Origin: Bacillota bacterium
Lineage (GTDB): Bacteria; Bacillota; Clostridia; Clostridiales; Clostridiaceae
Reading direction: 5' to 3'
Assembly (NCBI GenBank): GCA_021779235.1
Contig: JAJYBA010000002.1
Location: 1-32,843, forward strand
Length of the DNA stretch: 32,843 nt
Below the pieces are notes generated by a model, which saw only the letters and a program-made list of their open reading frames with translations, did not search any database and was not told where the DNA came from. Positions 12,814-21,352 of the stretch are shown here, piece by piece. Position 1 is the first letter of the stretch. Each line of letters opens with the position of its first letter. A program made the translations under genes and the position numbers.

Positions 12814-12993
12814 CTTTTTAAGTTTCTTTTCCATTGGAATTAATCCTTTAGAATAATAATTAGGAAATTCACATAAATGTTGCTTTGCTATTCTCTCAGC
12901 TGTCCTTTTAGAATTAGTGTGTTCCATTTCTATCCTTCTTCCTAACTTTAATTCTGACGGAATTATTTTACATTCCTTATTTATCTTAATCAT
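12808..12993 (-). CDS. DUF5661-like small protein (61 aa)
   Basis: The ORF track begins at 13008; the ATG at 12993 is preferred because it directly follows the 48-aa gene. The core 'EMEHTNSKRTAERIAKQHLCEFPNYYSKGLIPMEKKL' matches the pattern EHT...A..IA.DHL.E.P.YY..L..ME that I remember from DUF5661, a family common in phages and metagenomic viral genomes. The conserved His and Tyr positions are present. The biochemical role is not known. Confidence 0.6.
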   Translation of the reverse strand: MIKINKECKIIPSELKLGRRIEMEHTNSKRTAERIAKQHLCEFPNYYSKGLIPMEKKLKKI

Positions 12994-12994
12994 T

Positions 12995-13141
12995 TTATTT
13001 CCTCTCAAACTTATGTGGTTTGACTTCCAGTTTTTTAGTCTGTTCCTTACAAGATTTAACGCAACCTTTTTCTAAATGACTTAATACACTTGCAGTTAAG
13101 ACAACTGGAGCAATGCTTAATATTTCATCTGATGCACTCAT
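12995..13141 (-). CDS. Unknown mini-protein with two Cys (48 aa)
   Basis: 48 aa, not in the ORF track: MSASDEILSIAPVVLTASVL followed by 'HLEKGCVKSCKEQ' and a Lys-rich tail. Residues 7-21 are weakly hydrophobic. ATGA-type overlap with the 40-aa gene upstream and a 1-nt gap downstream. Unknown. Confidence 0.5.
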   Translation of the reverse strand: MSASDEILSIAPVVLTASVLSHLEKGCVKSCKEQTKKLEVKPHKFERK

Positions 13142-13260
13142 TTTTTTGACCTTCCTTTAAGTTTATTCTGGGTTTTGAAAAATATTATATCTGCCTCTTT
13201 CTTCGTATATCCTTTTTTCATATATTCTTTCTCAAATTTACGTTCTAATTTAAGTGGCAT
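13138..13260 (-). CDS. Unknown basic mini-protein (40 aa)
   Basis: 40 aa, not in the ORF track: MPLKLERKFEKEYMKKGYTK followed by 'KEADIIFFKTQNKLKGRSKK'. Strongly basic and helical. It sits between two similarly small genes with start/stop overlaps (13260 and 13141), as in phage strings of small genes. No function assigned. Confidence 0.5.
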   Translation of the reverse strand: MPLKLERKFEKEYMKKGYTKKEADIIFFKTQNKLKGRSKK

Positions 13261-13394
13261 TAATAACCTCTCTCCCTTCTAACTTTCCCGACGACAGCAC
13301 CATATATTCTCTTACCTTTTTCTTTTCCATATCTGTTTTCGAACTTTCTCAACTGCCCTCTCTTAGCTCCGCCTTTATATAAATGTCCTACCAT
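13260..13394 (-). CDS. Basic mini-protein with 'RYGKEKGKRIYGAV' motif (44 aa)
   Basis: 44 aa, not in the ORF track. The stretch 'FENRYGKEKGKRIYGAVVGKVRRERG' resembles a very common small phage/virus protein pattern ('KYGKKKGKRVFYATANKRKK') often found near structural genes. It begins with a TAATG overlap with the 173-aa gene of the virion module and so may be co-expressed with it. A nucleic-acid-binding role is possible. Confidence 0.55.
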   Translation of the reverse strand: MVGHLYKGGAKRGQLRKFENRYGKEKGKRIYGAVVGKVRRERGY

Positions 13395-13915
13395 TATTTG
13401 ACCCCCATTAAATCCATTTTTGTTTGACGCATAAACATTTCAGCTTTCCTTTTTGTATCTTGCATAGCTTTTCTTTCACTCACTTCCTGCATTCTATTAA
13501 ATCTTTCTCTTTGCTTTCTTAATTTATCCTCGTCAAGAACTCTTTTTAACATTTCATTTCTTTCTAATCTTTTATCTTTATTGAATCGATTTATATAAGC
13601 TCTGTCTGATATTTCCTGTATTACTGGATTTAATTTAGGTCTATGTTCCTTATGCAATTCATTTATTGCTTTTATCTTATGAGATAAAGGAGCATCAGAA
13701 TCTATCACTTCTCTGGCTTTTTGCTTTTGATATTCTCTAGCTTCATCTATTTGTGCCTGATTAAAACTCTTTAATGAATACTTTTGATTCTGTTTTGATT
13801 CTAAAAAATCTAATCTCTTTTCTTCCTTATATTCCTGTCTCCTTCTTTCCATTGAAGCTGGAATATTAGAGAATACTCCTTTAATATATTTCTTTGTAAA
13901 AGGATTAGTTACCAT
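13394..13915 (-). CDS. Basic coiled-coil protein (173 aa), virion module
   Basis: 173 aa, almost wholly helical and highly charged (many Arg, Lys and Glu: 'RRRQEYKEEKRLDFLESKQNQ', 'KRLERNEMLKRVL', 'RKQRERFNRM'). No membrane segment. It follows the 175-aa glycoprotein gene by 6 nt. A scaffold, DNA-compacting or internal virion protein is possible from composition and position; no homologue recognised. Confidence 0.6.
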   Translation of the reverse strand: MVTNPFTKKYIKGVFSNIPASMERRRQEYKEEKRLDFLESKQNQKYSLKSFNQAQIDEAREYQKQKAREVIDSDAPLSHKIKAINELHKEHRPKLNPVIQEISDRAYINRFNKDKRLERNEMLKRVLDEDKLRKQRERFNRMQEVSERKAMQDTKRKAEMFMRQTKMDLMGVK

Positions 13916-13921
13916 TAGGAA

Positions 13922-14449
13922 TTACCTCGTTAGGTATTCCCATATCTTATTTCTGTAAAGATAACCAACCACTACAAGCAATACTCCTATGGCTGACATA
14001 AAGTCTATTAGACTGAATATTGACCTTGACGCAGTATCTTTAACATAACTACCTGAATAGTAATTATAGTTTATCAATGAAGTATTTGTTGATTCTGGAA
14101 CTTGCCATAATGAAGAGTTCAAGAATGTTATTTGTCCATTGGTTAAATTGACTTTATAATCCGTATTAAGAACTGCTGCTGTTCCTGATTGATTAGTCAT
14201 AGTTAGTGATACTAGAGATAGATTACTTGTTGTTACTGGGGAGTAGGTAACTGTGAATACTTTACTTTCGTTGACTGAGAAATTAGAAGCAATACGAGCA
14301 GAAGCGAAATTAACTGATTCATTATATATTGGCTGTGAATTTATTGAAGGAGAGAGAGAATTATCATTTGCGACTATAAATGTAACTCCGATTATAGCAA
14401 CTAGAAATATTAGTATTATTGGTTTTAGTCCGTCTAATTTACTCGCCAT
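13922..14449 (-). CDS. Bitopic membrane glycoprotein, probable virion protein (175 aa)
   Basis: 175 aa: N-terminal membrane anchor or signal (about 9-27), an outside domain of about 110 residues rich in N-x-S/T sequons, and a C-terminal membrane helix (about 147-166) with a short basic tail. The part 'VLNTDYKVNLTNGQITFLNSS' has the 'tDY.vN...G.I.ll' pattern recurring in archaeal surface and virion proteins. It has its own promoter (TTATAAAGGT class) shared with the capsid gene, so abundant late expression is likely. Confidence 0.65.
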   Translation of the reverse strand: MASKLDGLKPIILIFLVAIIGVTFIVANDNSLSPSINSQPIYNESVNFASARIASNFSVNESKVFTVTYSPVTTSNLSLVSLTMTNQSGTAAVLNTDYKVNLTNGQITFLNSSLWQVPESTNTSLINYNYYSGSYVKDTASRSIFSLIDFMSAIGVLLVVVGYLYRNKIWEYLTR

Positions 14450-14467
14450 GTTTCTTATAATATAGTT

Positions 14468-14477
14468 ACCTTTATAA
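14468..14477 (-). promoter_or_regulatory. TATA promoter, class 'TTATAAAGGT'
   Basis: The minus strand reads TTATAAAGGT, 18 nt before the ATG at 14449 (leaderless). The same 10-mer occurs before the capsid-like gene (24592-24601) and before the 121-aa gene (24654-24663), and I saw no other copy. Confidence 0.6.
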
Positions 14478-14488
14478 GTTCATGTTTT

Positions 14489-14767
14489 TTATCTGTTTCC
14501 AATTATTCTTCCATGTAACAAAGCTGCTACTATTGCGACTATTGCGGTTATGAAAGCTAATCCTGCGCTGCTTCCTGCTATGTAGTAAGTCACTACTGGG
14601 AAAAATACAACTGATAACCATAGTGTTGTTTTTATTCCTACTCTCTTTAATGAACAAAACATAAAGAATAAAGCTCCTAAAAGTAAAACGGTTAACGTTG
14701 GACTTCCTATAAGTTCACTAACTAATACACATCTTAAATCTAAAACATTACATAGCATATTACTCAT
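14489..14767 (-). CDS. Membrane protein, three helices (92 aa)
   Basis: The ORF track gives 108 aa; the ATG at 14767 (MSNMLCNVLDLRCVL) makes an ATGA overlap with the 153-aa gene and is preferred. Hydrophobic segments at about 20-36, 44-62 and 64-84. It has two or three Cys near the N-terminus. Part of the virion module; small membrane proteins of this kind may be minor envelope components. Not recognised. Confidence 0.6.
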   Translation of the reverse strand: MSNMLCNVLDLRCVLVSELIGSPTLTVLLLGALFFMFCSLKRVGIKTTLWLSVVFFPVVTYYIAGSSAGLAFITAIVAIVAALLHGRIIGNR

Positions 14768-15225
14768 GGGAGGCCTCTTACCCATTCGAGTACAGTAAAT
14801 ACATACAATAGACACATTGGGGACATTAGTAACAATGCTGCTATCAAACTAAATGAAGATAGATAAATGAATATTGCTACAAAGTCTCCAACTATAAGGC
14901 TTAGTGCTATTCCTGTGGCTGCGAATAATATTGAATCGTTAGTTAGTCCTAAGAATAAACTTTGTGCTGATATTCCACCTTGCGTAAGTCTAGAAATCAA
15001 TAATCCTAATGCCCCTATACTTGCTACACCTGCGATTAAAGCTGACGCATTACCGATTAATTGAGTGAACCAATTACTAAGATTAGACAGCGATGGATTC
15101 ATGACCATTGAGAATATTATACTTGTTGTTGAACATGAAGCCGTTGATGTGCATAATTGTCCTGTCATTACAAATAATAAATCGAACATTACCAAGATGC
15201 CTAAATATGTCTGTAGTCTTCCCAT
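14764..15225 (-). CDS. Membrane protein, about four helices (153 aa)
   Basis: 153 aa: helices at about 6-22, 55-78, 92-108 and 110-143, with a short Cys-bearing outside loop ('CTSTASCSTTS'). It overlaps both neighbours (15225 shared base with the attachment gene end; ATGA with the next). It is probably a virion membrane or assembly component by position. Confidence 0.65.
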   Translation of the reverse strand: MGRLQTYLGILVMFDLLFVMTGQLCTSTASCSTTSIIFSMVMNPSLSNLSNWFTQLIGNASALIAGVASIGALGLLISRLTQGGISAQSLFLGLTNDSILFAATGIALSLIVGDFVAIFIYLSSFSLIAALLLMSPMCLLYVFTVLEWVRGLP

Positions 15226-17630
15226 TATGTTATTACCTCTTTTATTGCGATTAAGCTAAATACACTTGCTAATATAGCTATTGCATATTGACTTGCATAT
15301 TGAGATATATTATATAATGGAGAGTTTGGACTGCTTATTAGACTTGGAATTGATAGCCATCCAACATAAGAGAATATCCAAACTATAAATACACCTGTCC
15401 ATATTTTTGATTCTGTTGTGTCTGTTATCTCTAATTTACTTAATCCACCTATTGAACCCATTAAGACTAAGAGCATAAATATTATTCTGAAATAATCATA
15501 CTTGAATCCATATTGATTCCAGCTTGTCATCAGAGTATATAATGAATAAGTGCCTACATAATAATTTGAGACTAACCATGTATGCGTATAAGTATAAGAT
15601 TCTGTTGGAGTTTGTACTATATATGTTCCTGATAGAAATGAATTGTTTAATGTGTTTATACTTATAGAAATATATCCATTTGTTCCATTTACATAACCTA
15701 ACTGTTGACCTGTTGAGTTTGTTATATTCTCTGATATTGAAATAATATTTAATCCTGTCACATTGAATCCGAATGTATAAATTGTATTATTCGACAATGA
15801 AGAATTATAAGGAGTTATATCTATTGATAGATTATTTCCTATTGTAGAACCATTCACTACTTGTGTACTTGCACTCTGTGAACCCATATATACATTATAG
15901 TTTTGATTGGTATTAGGAATCAATGAGAAAGTGTTTGTTGTATATCCAGATTTTGAGAATATGAAATTGTATGATGCTGTAGGGTCTACGAATATTGCGA
16001 ATAAACCTGAACTATCACTTGTTCCTTGTCCAATACTTATTGTATTCCCATTTAATATTCTTGTTACTACTGCATTTACTCCGCTTAAAACTCCTCCTGC
16101 TCCTGTTAAAGTTACGAATCTTGCATAAACTCCTAACATTGTTGGCAATAAATATAATGTTTGATATGTAGTTGAATTTGTTAGTACCGTTGATATTAAA
16201 TTATAATTTCTTGTTATACTATATGAATTTCCATAAGTTATTGTTCCGTTAATATAAAGAGTAGGCCAAGTTGGAGTGAAGCAAAAGCTATATGAAGTAT
16301 TCTCTGCAGCACTTGAATAACTTAAAGTCTTTATTTGTGAACCTGAACCTAACCAATAATTAAAGTTTCCAACTAATGTAGATGTAACATAAGGAGATAA
16401 GGTTGTTTCATTTTTGAAAGTAAAATTAAGATAATTATTATTTCCAGAAGTACAATAAGCTAAAGATATTGAATTTACACTTTGATTTAAATTGCTCGTC
16501 ATTCTTTGTGCTGAGTCTTGATAAGCCCAATTAAAATATACTGGATTCACACCAACTGGAAGGTCAGTAGTATAATTTAAGGCATATTTACTATTACCCA
16601 TACTAATTAATGAAGGAATATAAGTCATTCCATTTAATGTAAAATTATAATTTGTTGGAGCTACTGATTCGTTCCATATTTCTAAAGAATAAGTTTGATT
16701 TTGTGTTTCATATAATCCTTGAGAATTATAAATTGCTCTATCTATCCAAAATGTGCTTTGATTTGATACTATGTTTCCTGACGCATCTTGTGCAGTTGCA
16801 TTTATTGATTGTAATCCAAAAATATTAGGAACTATAACAGTAGTCATAGAATTACAAGATGCTGGTGTAGAAGTTATATTCCAAGAAGAAGTAAAAGAAC
16901 AAGTTGCAGAAGCATTCAATGGAATAGTAGTTAAATTTAAATTTATAACATCAATACTAGAATTTAAAGAATTGATATGACTTCCATTTAATATATTTAA
17001 GCTTATTGCTGATACATTTGGACTAGTAGGAACTATATTAGATACAAATACTCCTCCTGCTGTTGAAATATATGCTTCAGTCATATTATAGCCTATATCT
17101 TCTGTAAAGCTTGGTTGTCCGCTACATCCTTGTTGCATTGTATGTGTGACTACTGCATACCATTGTCCATTACCTCCTGCTGGAACTGAAACACCTGCTA
17201 TTGCTAAAGAATTATAACTTAATGTTGAAGTAGTTGAACCACAAGAATAAGGAATTGTTTGAGTTGCGTTCATTATTGGGTAATTGTTACAAGTGCCTGC
17301 AGAATTACATACATAGAGAGATATAGCTCCAATGTATCCACCACCGCCTGTTGTTAAAGTATAAAGATTAGGATGAATTGCTATATAAGAGACTGCATTC
17401 GTAGAATTTCTAGAAGTCCAATTTAAAGCTCCATTACTTGCACTTCCATAACTAGAAGTATAGTGTGAAGCTAAAGCAGAATTGCTAACAGAGCCATCTA
17501 AAAAAGTAGCTCCAAAACTTTTATTATTCCAATAATTATAGTCCCCTATTGGTTGTAAAGCACTTACAGAATAAACTAAACTAAATACTAAAATAAAAGC
17601 TAATGGAATCAATAATATTTTATATCTCAT
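15225..17630 (-). CDS. Large secreted/membrane glycoprotein, candidate host-attachment protein (801 aa)
   Basis: The ORF track gives 821 aa from 17690; the ATG at 17630 is preferred since it yields a clean signal peptide ('MRYKILLIPLAFILVFSLVY...') and an ATGA overlap with the 93-aa gene. The exterior part is about 680 residues, Ser/Thr/Asn-rich with dozens of N-x-S/T sequons and Ig-like beta repeats. 'GVLSGVNAVVTRILNGNTIS...YNFIFSKSGYTT' fits a carboxypeptidase-regulatory-like (CarboxypepD_reg/PEGA) beta domain. The last 110 residues hold about three membrane helices. SSV1 carries a 792-residue terminal attachment protein, so size, topology and place in the module suggest the receptor-binding spike; this remains inference. 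Confidence 0.7.
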   Translation of the reverse strand: MRYKILLIPLAFILVFSLVYSVSALQPIGDYNYWNNKSFGATFLDGSVSNSALASHYTSSYGSASNGALNWTSRNSTNAVSYIAIHPNLYTLTTGGGGYIGAISLYVCNSAGTCNNYPIMNATQTIPYSCGSTTSTLSYNSLAIAGVSVPAGGNGQWYAVVTHTMQQGCSGQPSFTEDIGYNMTEAYISTAGGVFVSNIVPTSPNVSAISLNILNGSHINSLNSSIDVINLNLTTIPLNASATCSFTSSWNITSTPASCNSMTTVIVPNIFGLQSINATAQDASGNIVSNQSTFWIDRAIYNSQGLYETQNQTYSLEIWNESVAPTNYNFTLNGMTYIPSLISMGNSKYALNYTTDLPVGVNPVYFNWAYQDSAQRMTSNLNQSVNSISLAYCTSGNNNYLNFTFKNETTLSPYVTSTLVGNFNYWLGSGSQIKTLSYSSAAENTSYSFCFTPTWPTLYINGTITYGNSYSITRNYNLISTVLTNSTTYQTLYLLPTMLGVYARFVTLTGAGGVLSGVNAVVTRILNGNTISIGQGTSDSSGLFAIFVDPTASYNFIFSKSGYTTNTFSLIPNTNQNYNVYMGSQSASTQVVNGSTIGNNLSIDITPYNSSLSNNTIYTFGFNVTGLNIISISENITNSTGQQLGYVNGTNGYISISINTLNNSFLSGTYIVQTPTESYTYTHTWLVSNYYVGTYSLYTLMTSWNQYGFKYDYFRIIFMLLVLMGSIGGLSKLEITDTTESKIWTGVFIVWIFSYVGWLSIPSLISSPNSPLYNISQYASQYAIAILASVFSLIAIKEVIT

Positions 17631-17908
17631 TTGAACCATCCCCATAATGCTAATAGAATCAATCCGCCTACAAAAGCCAACATATCCCAATTAAGAGCAT
17701 AGCAACCAGTTGAATAATTAGTGTGGTCGTTTGCTGATAAATTACTCCAATTAGCCTGATTAAAATTAGGTGTGTTAGGACAATTCATTGCTGCTCTTGG
17801 TGTGTCAGTTAAATCTTTCATTGGTTGTATTAAAGAAAACAATATTATTATTACTATATACAATACTGGAGATAGGAATATCTTTTTTACTATGTCTGGA
17901 ACTGCCAT
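17627..17908 (-). CDS. Small membrane protein, two helices (93 aa)
   Basis: 93 aa: helices at about 8-26 and 73-92 with an outside loop of about 45 residues containing two Cys and NLS/NYS sequons. Joined to the attachment gene by ATGA and to the 1019-aa gene by a 1-nt overlap. Likely a virion membrane protein by position and topology. Confidence 0.6.
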   Translation of the reverse strand: MAVPDIVKKIFLSPVLYIVIIILFSLIQPMKDLTDTPRAAMNCPNTPNFNQANWSNLSANDHTNYSTGCYALNWDMLAFVGGLILLALWGWFK

Positions 17909-20900
17909 TAGAATATACTCCTTATAGGTTTCGCTCCTGCACGTTTAAATGGGCTTTCTATTTTCTTAAATGATTTGTTTCCAGATTTAAGTCTAGCTTC
18001 TTGTATTTGACTTATTTCACTCTTTGTTGATAAAGCATTCTTTTGAACTAATACTTTTGCTCCATATTGTTTAGAAGGTCTGAATTTAGGAGTCAATAAA
18101 TTAAATGCTGCTCTCTCTCTTGTTGAACTTATTGTCCTTTCTCCTCTTGTTTTTATTAATGTTACTGAACGAGTTAAATCTGTGAATGCTTTTTCTTCTC
18201 CTGCTCCTAATGCTTCTTCTGGAGTTTTATAAGATATATTTGATATTCTTACGAATTTACCTTTTTCTTTAACCAATGGGGCGAAGCCAGTAGATATTCT
18301 TTTACTAAATTCTTTTCTAGGCTTATGCTTTGAGAATTGTTCTTCCGAAGTCTTAGGTATTTTAGTTATTGTTGGTTCTGGATTTCTTATTCTTAAATTA
18401 GTTCTTAACTCTGTTTTTTGTTGTGTCTTTAAATCTAATTTATTCTGTTGAACTTGTTGAAGATTAAACCCTTGAACTTGTTGTGTCTTTAAATCTAATT
18501 TATTCTGTTGAACTTGTTGAAGATTAAACCCTTGAACTTGTTGTGTCTTTTGAGTTTGTTCAATCTTAGGTCTTACTGCCTCTATATTCTTCCTTCCTGT
18601 TTCTGTAAGGTTTTTAAATTCTGAAGTTACTTTTACATTTAGATTTGGTTTTATTCCTAAATTAGAAGCTCTACCTGATGCAATATTTACTTTAACACTT
18701 GGAGCATTAAGTGTAGGCTCTACAACTCTACCTATTTTACTAGGTAATCTTGAAACAGTTTCACTTGTTCTTTCGTAAGTTCCTTTTCCAGCATATAGGC
18801 TTATAGGAGCTACACTTTTACTTCCTAAATAGATTGGAAACTCTTTAACTCTTGGCTTGACTACTTTTTCTGGAGCTTTTGTTAATGCTCTGACTATTGT
18901 TCCTGTTAGAGGATGAGCTTGTATTTTAGCCTTTAATCCTAATATTGAATCTGGAGCTTTTAGTTTAGTTGTAACTGGTCTAGCATTTTCCGCATTAACT
19001 TTATTTATGTTTTTCTCTAATTGTTTTACTGATAAACCGCCCTCTCTTTTTCTAACTGCTTTAACTACTTCACTTGGTTCAACTCTACTGACAGAACGCC
19101 CGAAAGATTGGCTTCTTTGTTCTACTGTTTGTCTTGAAGTTATACCTTTTTCTAAATTCGCTCTTTCTATATTACCATTTATTCTTATTTGTCCATTTCT
19201 TATTTCTAATTCTCCTCTGCCTAGAATATTCTTTAATTGCTGTGACACTCTTAATCTTTCTAATAATGTGGCTGTTGAAGTTGTCGTTGTTATCCCTTGC
19301 GTAGCTGCTTTGAACTCTTTATCTGTAAAAGGTTCTAATCCATTTAATCTCCTATCTATATTTATTGTATTCTTTAACTCATTTAATCCAACTGAAAGAC
19401 CTTTATCAAATTTTGCTTGTAGATTTCTTATTAAAGTGCTTTCTTGTCTTGACAATTCTTTTTCTGCATATATTTTTGCTAATGATTCAGTTGCAGATAA
19501 CCCTCTTAATTGTGTTCCTCTAGAACCTATTTGTTTGCCTTGTTCTAATATTTCTACTGCTCTACCTAAATCAGTTTTACTATCAAATACAAAGTTTTTA
19601 GTATATGCTTTATATCCTTCTGATGTAGCTTGTTCTACTCCTCTTCCAATTATCTTGCCTTCTCCAGCCTTCTCAAAACCATATATTTGAACTGCACCTT
19701 TTACGGCATTAGGCAAAGCATTTTCTGTTCCTAATTTTCTATTTACAAAAGTAACGAATGAACGCCCATCTTTTAATTTAATTACGCTAATAGTTCCATC
19801 GCTTACTACTGCTCTGGCCTGTGAAACAGTTATACCGTTATTTTCTGCTACTTGTCTTGTAATCCTTGCTAATTCATTTGGAGTAACATAAGTCGATACA
19901 CTTTCAGGTTCTATACTTCTTGCTGCCTCTCTTATTCCTGCTTTTGTTTCCACTCCGCCTTTTTCAAAACCTTTCCCAACTAAAGCTAAGGCTAATATAG
20001 TTCCTGCGTCGGCTATTGCTTGTGGATTTCCACTTGCAGCATCTAGTAAAGTCTTAGGAGCAGATTCCAAAAATTGAACAGTGGAACTTAATGGGTGTGT
20101 TAATTGTGAAGCCACACTGCTAGGTAATCTTATTATATTTTCAGCAACTCTTCTTCCTACTTGTTCAATAAAAGGTAACTTTGCATAATCTGCACTTGTC
20201 TTATCTATAAGTGCATTATATAATTCTATTTCTCTATTAAGTCCTTGAACTTGAGATGGATTATTAGGATTTAAATTATTTCTTAAATCTTCTATTCTTT
20301 TACCCTGACTATATATCGCAGCTTCTTGTGGATTAGATTTTTTTAATGCTTGATTTTCTAAATCTGCTGCTATTGTTGATAAAGCACTTTGTTGTCCCTT
20401 TGTTAATAGGCTTCTTCCTCCAGATAGGAATGTTGATTGGTCTTCTATATTTTGTAATCCTGAAATTAAATCATTATTAAAATCATTAAGGGAATATGCG
20501 TGTTCTGGAGCTTTGAAATTCATTACAGTCGTATCTAATGGATAATTTAATTGTGCTCCTATATCTTTTAATCCAGATATACCGCTTTGCTCTAATATTG
20601 CCTGACCACTACTTTGTAATTGAGGAGTTCCGCCTAATGCTGTGGAAGATGTTGCAGTTGATTGACCGCTTATTATTTCTCCTATTGTTAATTGAGGAGT
20701 TCCGCCTAATGCTGTGGAAGATGTTGCAGTTGATTGACCTGTTCCTTCGCCTTGTAATGGGGGTGTTCCACCTAATGTTGTAGATGTTATTGGACTAGAT
20801 ACTGAATGCCCTCCTCCACCACCACTCAAAGGCTGAGTTCCACCTATTACTGAAGACTGATTTGGAATAGACATAGGGCTACTGCCTCCTTGTAATGGGG

Positions 20901-20967
20901 GTGTTCCACCTATTACTGAAGATTGTGTAGGTGTTGAAACTGCACTCGTTGAAGTGCTAGGAGCCAA
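17908..20967 (-). CDS. Giant repeat-containing virion-module protein (about 1019 aa)
   Basis: About 1019 aa, no signal peptide. The start is TTG at 20967, 1 nt after the 38-aa gene ends; the next ATG is 31 codons on. Residues 1-130 are Ser/Thr/Gly/Pro-rich with at least five 'xxxGGTPPLxG' repeats. A mainly helical basic middle contains one weakly hydrophobic stretch ('AGTILALALVGKGF'). A Gln-rich section has a perfect two-copy 20-residue repeat ('TQQVQGFNLQQVQQNKLDLK'), and the C-terminus is strongly basic. It may be a scaffold, tape-measure-like, or internal DNA-associated virion protein. No homologue recognised. Confidence 0.6.
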   Translation of the reverse strand: MAPSTSTSAVSTPTQSSVIGGTPPLQGGSSPMSIPNQSSVIGGTQPLSGGGGGHSVSSPITSTTLGGTPPLQGEGTGQSTATSSTALGGTPQLTIGEIISGQSTATSSTALGGTPQLQSSGQAILEQSGISGLKDIGAQLNYPLDTTVMNFKAPEHAYSLNDFNNDLISGLQNIEDQSTFLSGGRSLLTKGQQSALSTIAADLENQALKKSNPQEAAIYSQGKRIEDLRNNLNPNNPSQVQGLNREIELYNALIDKTSADYAKLPFIEQVGRRVAENIIRLPSSVASQLTHPLSSTVQFLESAPKTLLDAASGNPQAIADAGTILALALVGKGFEKGGVETKAGIREAARSIEPESVSTYVTPNELARITRQVAENNGITVSQARAVVSDGTISVIKLKDGRSFVTFVNRKLGTENALPNAVKGAVQIYGFEKAGEGKIIGRGVEQATSEGYKAYTKNFVFDSKTDLGRAVEILEQGKQIGSRGTQLRGLSATESLAKIYAEKELSRQESTLIRNLQAKFDKGLSVGLNELKNTINIDRRLNGLEPFTDKEFKAATQGITTTTSTATLLERLRVSQQLKNILGRGELEIRNGQIRINGNIERANLEKGITSRQTVEQRSQSFGRSVSRVEPSEVVKAVRKREGGLSVKQLEKNINKVNAENARPVTTKLKAPDSILGLKAKIQAHPLTGTIVRALTKAPEKVVKPRVKEFPIYLGSKSVAPISLYAGKGTYERTSETVSRLPSKIGRVVEPTLNAPSVKVNIASGRASNLGIKPNLNVKVTSEFKNLTETGRKNIEAVRPKIEQTQKTQQVQGFNLQQVQQNKLDLKTQQVQGFNLQQVQQNKLDLKTQQKTELRTNLRIRNPEPTITKIPKTSEEQFSKHKPRKEFSKRISTGFAPLVKEKGKFVRISNISYKTPEEALGAGEEKAFTDLTRSVTLIKTRGERTISSTRERAAFNLLTPKFRPSKQYGAKVLVQKNALSTKSEISQIQEARLKSGNKSFKKIESPFKRAGAKPIRSIF
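18421..18540 (-). repeat. Perfect 60-bp tandem duplication inside the giant gene
   Basis: Bases 18421-18480 and 18481-18540 are identical, and part of the unit continues to 18550. Sixty bases is 20 codons, so the reading frame is kept. Perfect identity implies a very recent duplication or ongoing copy-number change. Confidence 0.9.
20617..20739 (-). repeat. 51-bp direct repeats (period 72) in the N-terminal region of the giant gene
   Basis: 20617-20667 and 20689-20739 are identical over 51 bases and encode 'GQSTATSSTALGGTPQL'. They are the most similar members of the degenerate 'GGTPPL' repeat series. Confidence 0.85.
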
Positions 20968-20968
20968 T

Positions 20969-21085
20969 TTATCTAAATAGGATTATTCCCCAATAAAATA
21001 AAACATTTAAAACTAAAAGAGAAATTGCCCTATTCCTCCATTTTCTTTCTTTATTTTTATTATGGGTTATTATCTGTATTTTCAT
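20969..21085 (-). CDS. Single-helix mini membrane protein (38 aa)
   Basis: 38 aa, not in the ORF track: MKIQIITHNKNKERKWRNRA then a hydrophobic helix 'ISLLVLNVLFYWGIILF'. The N-terminus is strongly basic, so it would face inside. It sits between the 78-aa and giant genes and fills an otherwise empty gap. Modest confidence. Confidence 0.45.
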   Translation of the reverse strand: MKIQIITHNKNKERKWRNRAISLLVLNVLFYWGIILFR

Positions 21086-21115
21086 ATTTATTTTATGTGC
21101 TTAACCTTTAATAGT

Positions 21116-21352
21116 CTATGCCTTTTTAAATAAAGCTTCTTGTAACTTTTTTTCCTCATCTAATTCGTTCTTTTCTGATTTCATTAATTCATCTATTCTT
21201 ATATTAAATAGATTCATTATACGTTCAGCTATCTTTAAGCCTATAAGTTTATTTGATACTTTTGTTTTCCAGCGTTCAAGGAGAGTTCCATCAAAACCAT
21301 TAACATCAAGTCGAACTATCCTATCTGCGCTTTTATTTTCCTTCATTGCCAT
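21116..21352 (-). CDS. Unknown soluble helical protein (78 aa)
   Basis: 78 aa, charged and helical: 'GTLLERWKTKVSNKLIGLKIAERIMNLFNIRIDEL' then an acidic/basic tail. An arrangement of two helices after a strand could be a small DNA-binding fold, but no family is recognised. It starts 1 nt after the AT-hook membrane gene stops. Confidence 0.55.
   Translation of the reverse strand: MAMKENKSADRIVRLDVNGFDGTLLERWKTKVSNKLIGLKIAERIMNLFNIRIDELMKSEKNELDEEKKLQEALFKKA

Noticed and set aside
14472-14657. 61-aa minus-strand ORF
   Set aside because: Out-of-frame reading within the 92-aa membrane gene, with no start signal of its own.
19007-19690. 227-aa plus-strand ORF inside the giant gene
   Set aside because: It is antisense to the 1019-aa gene, has the Ser/Leu/Pro/Phe-rich composition typical of shadow frames, and no promoter or ribosome site.
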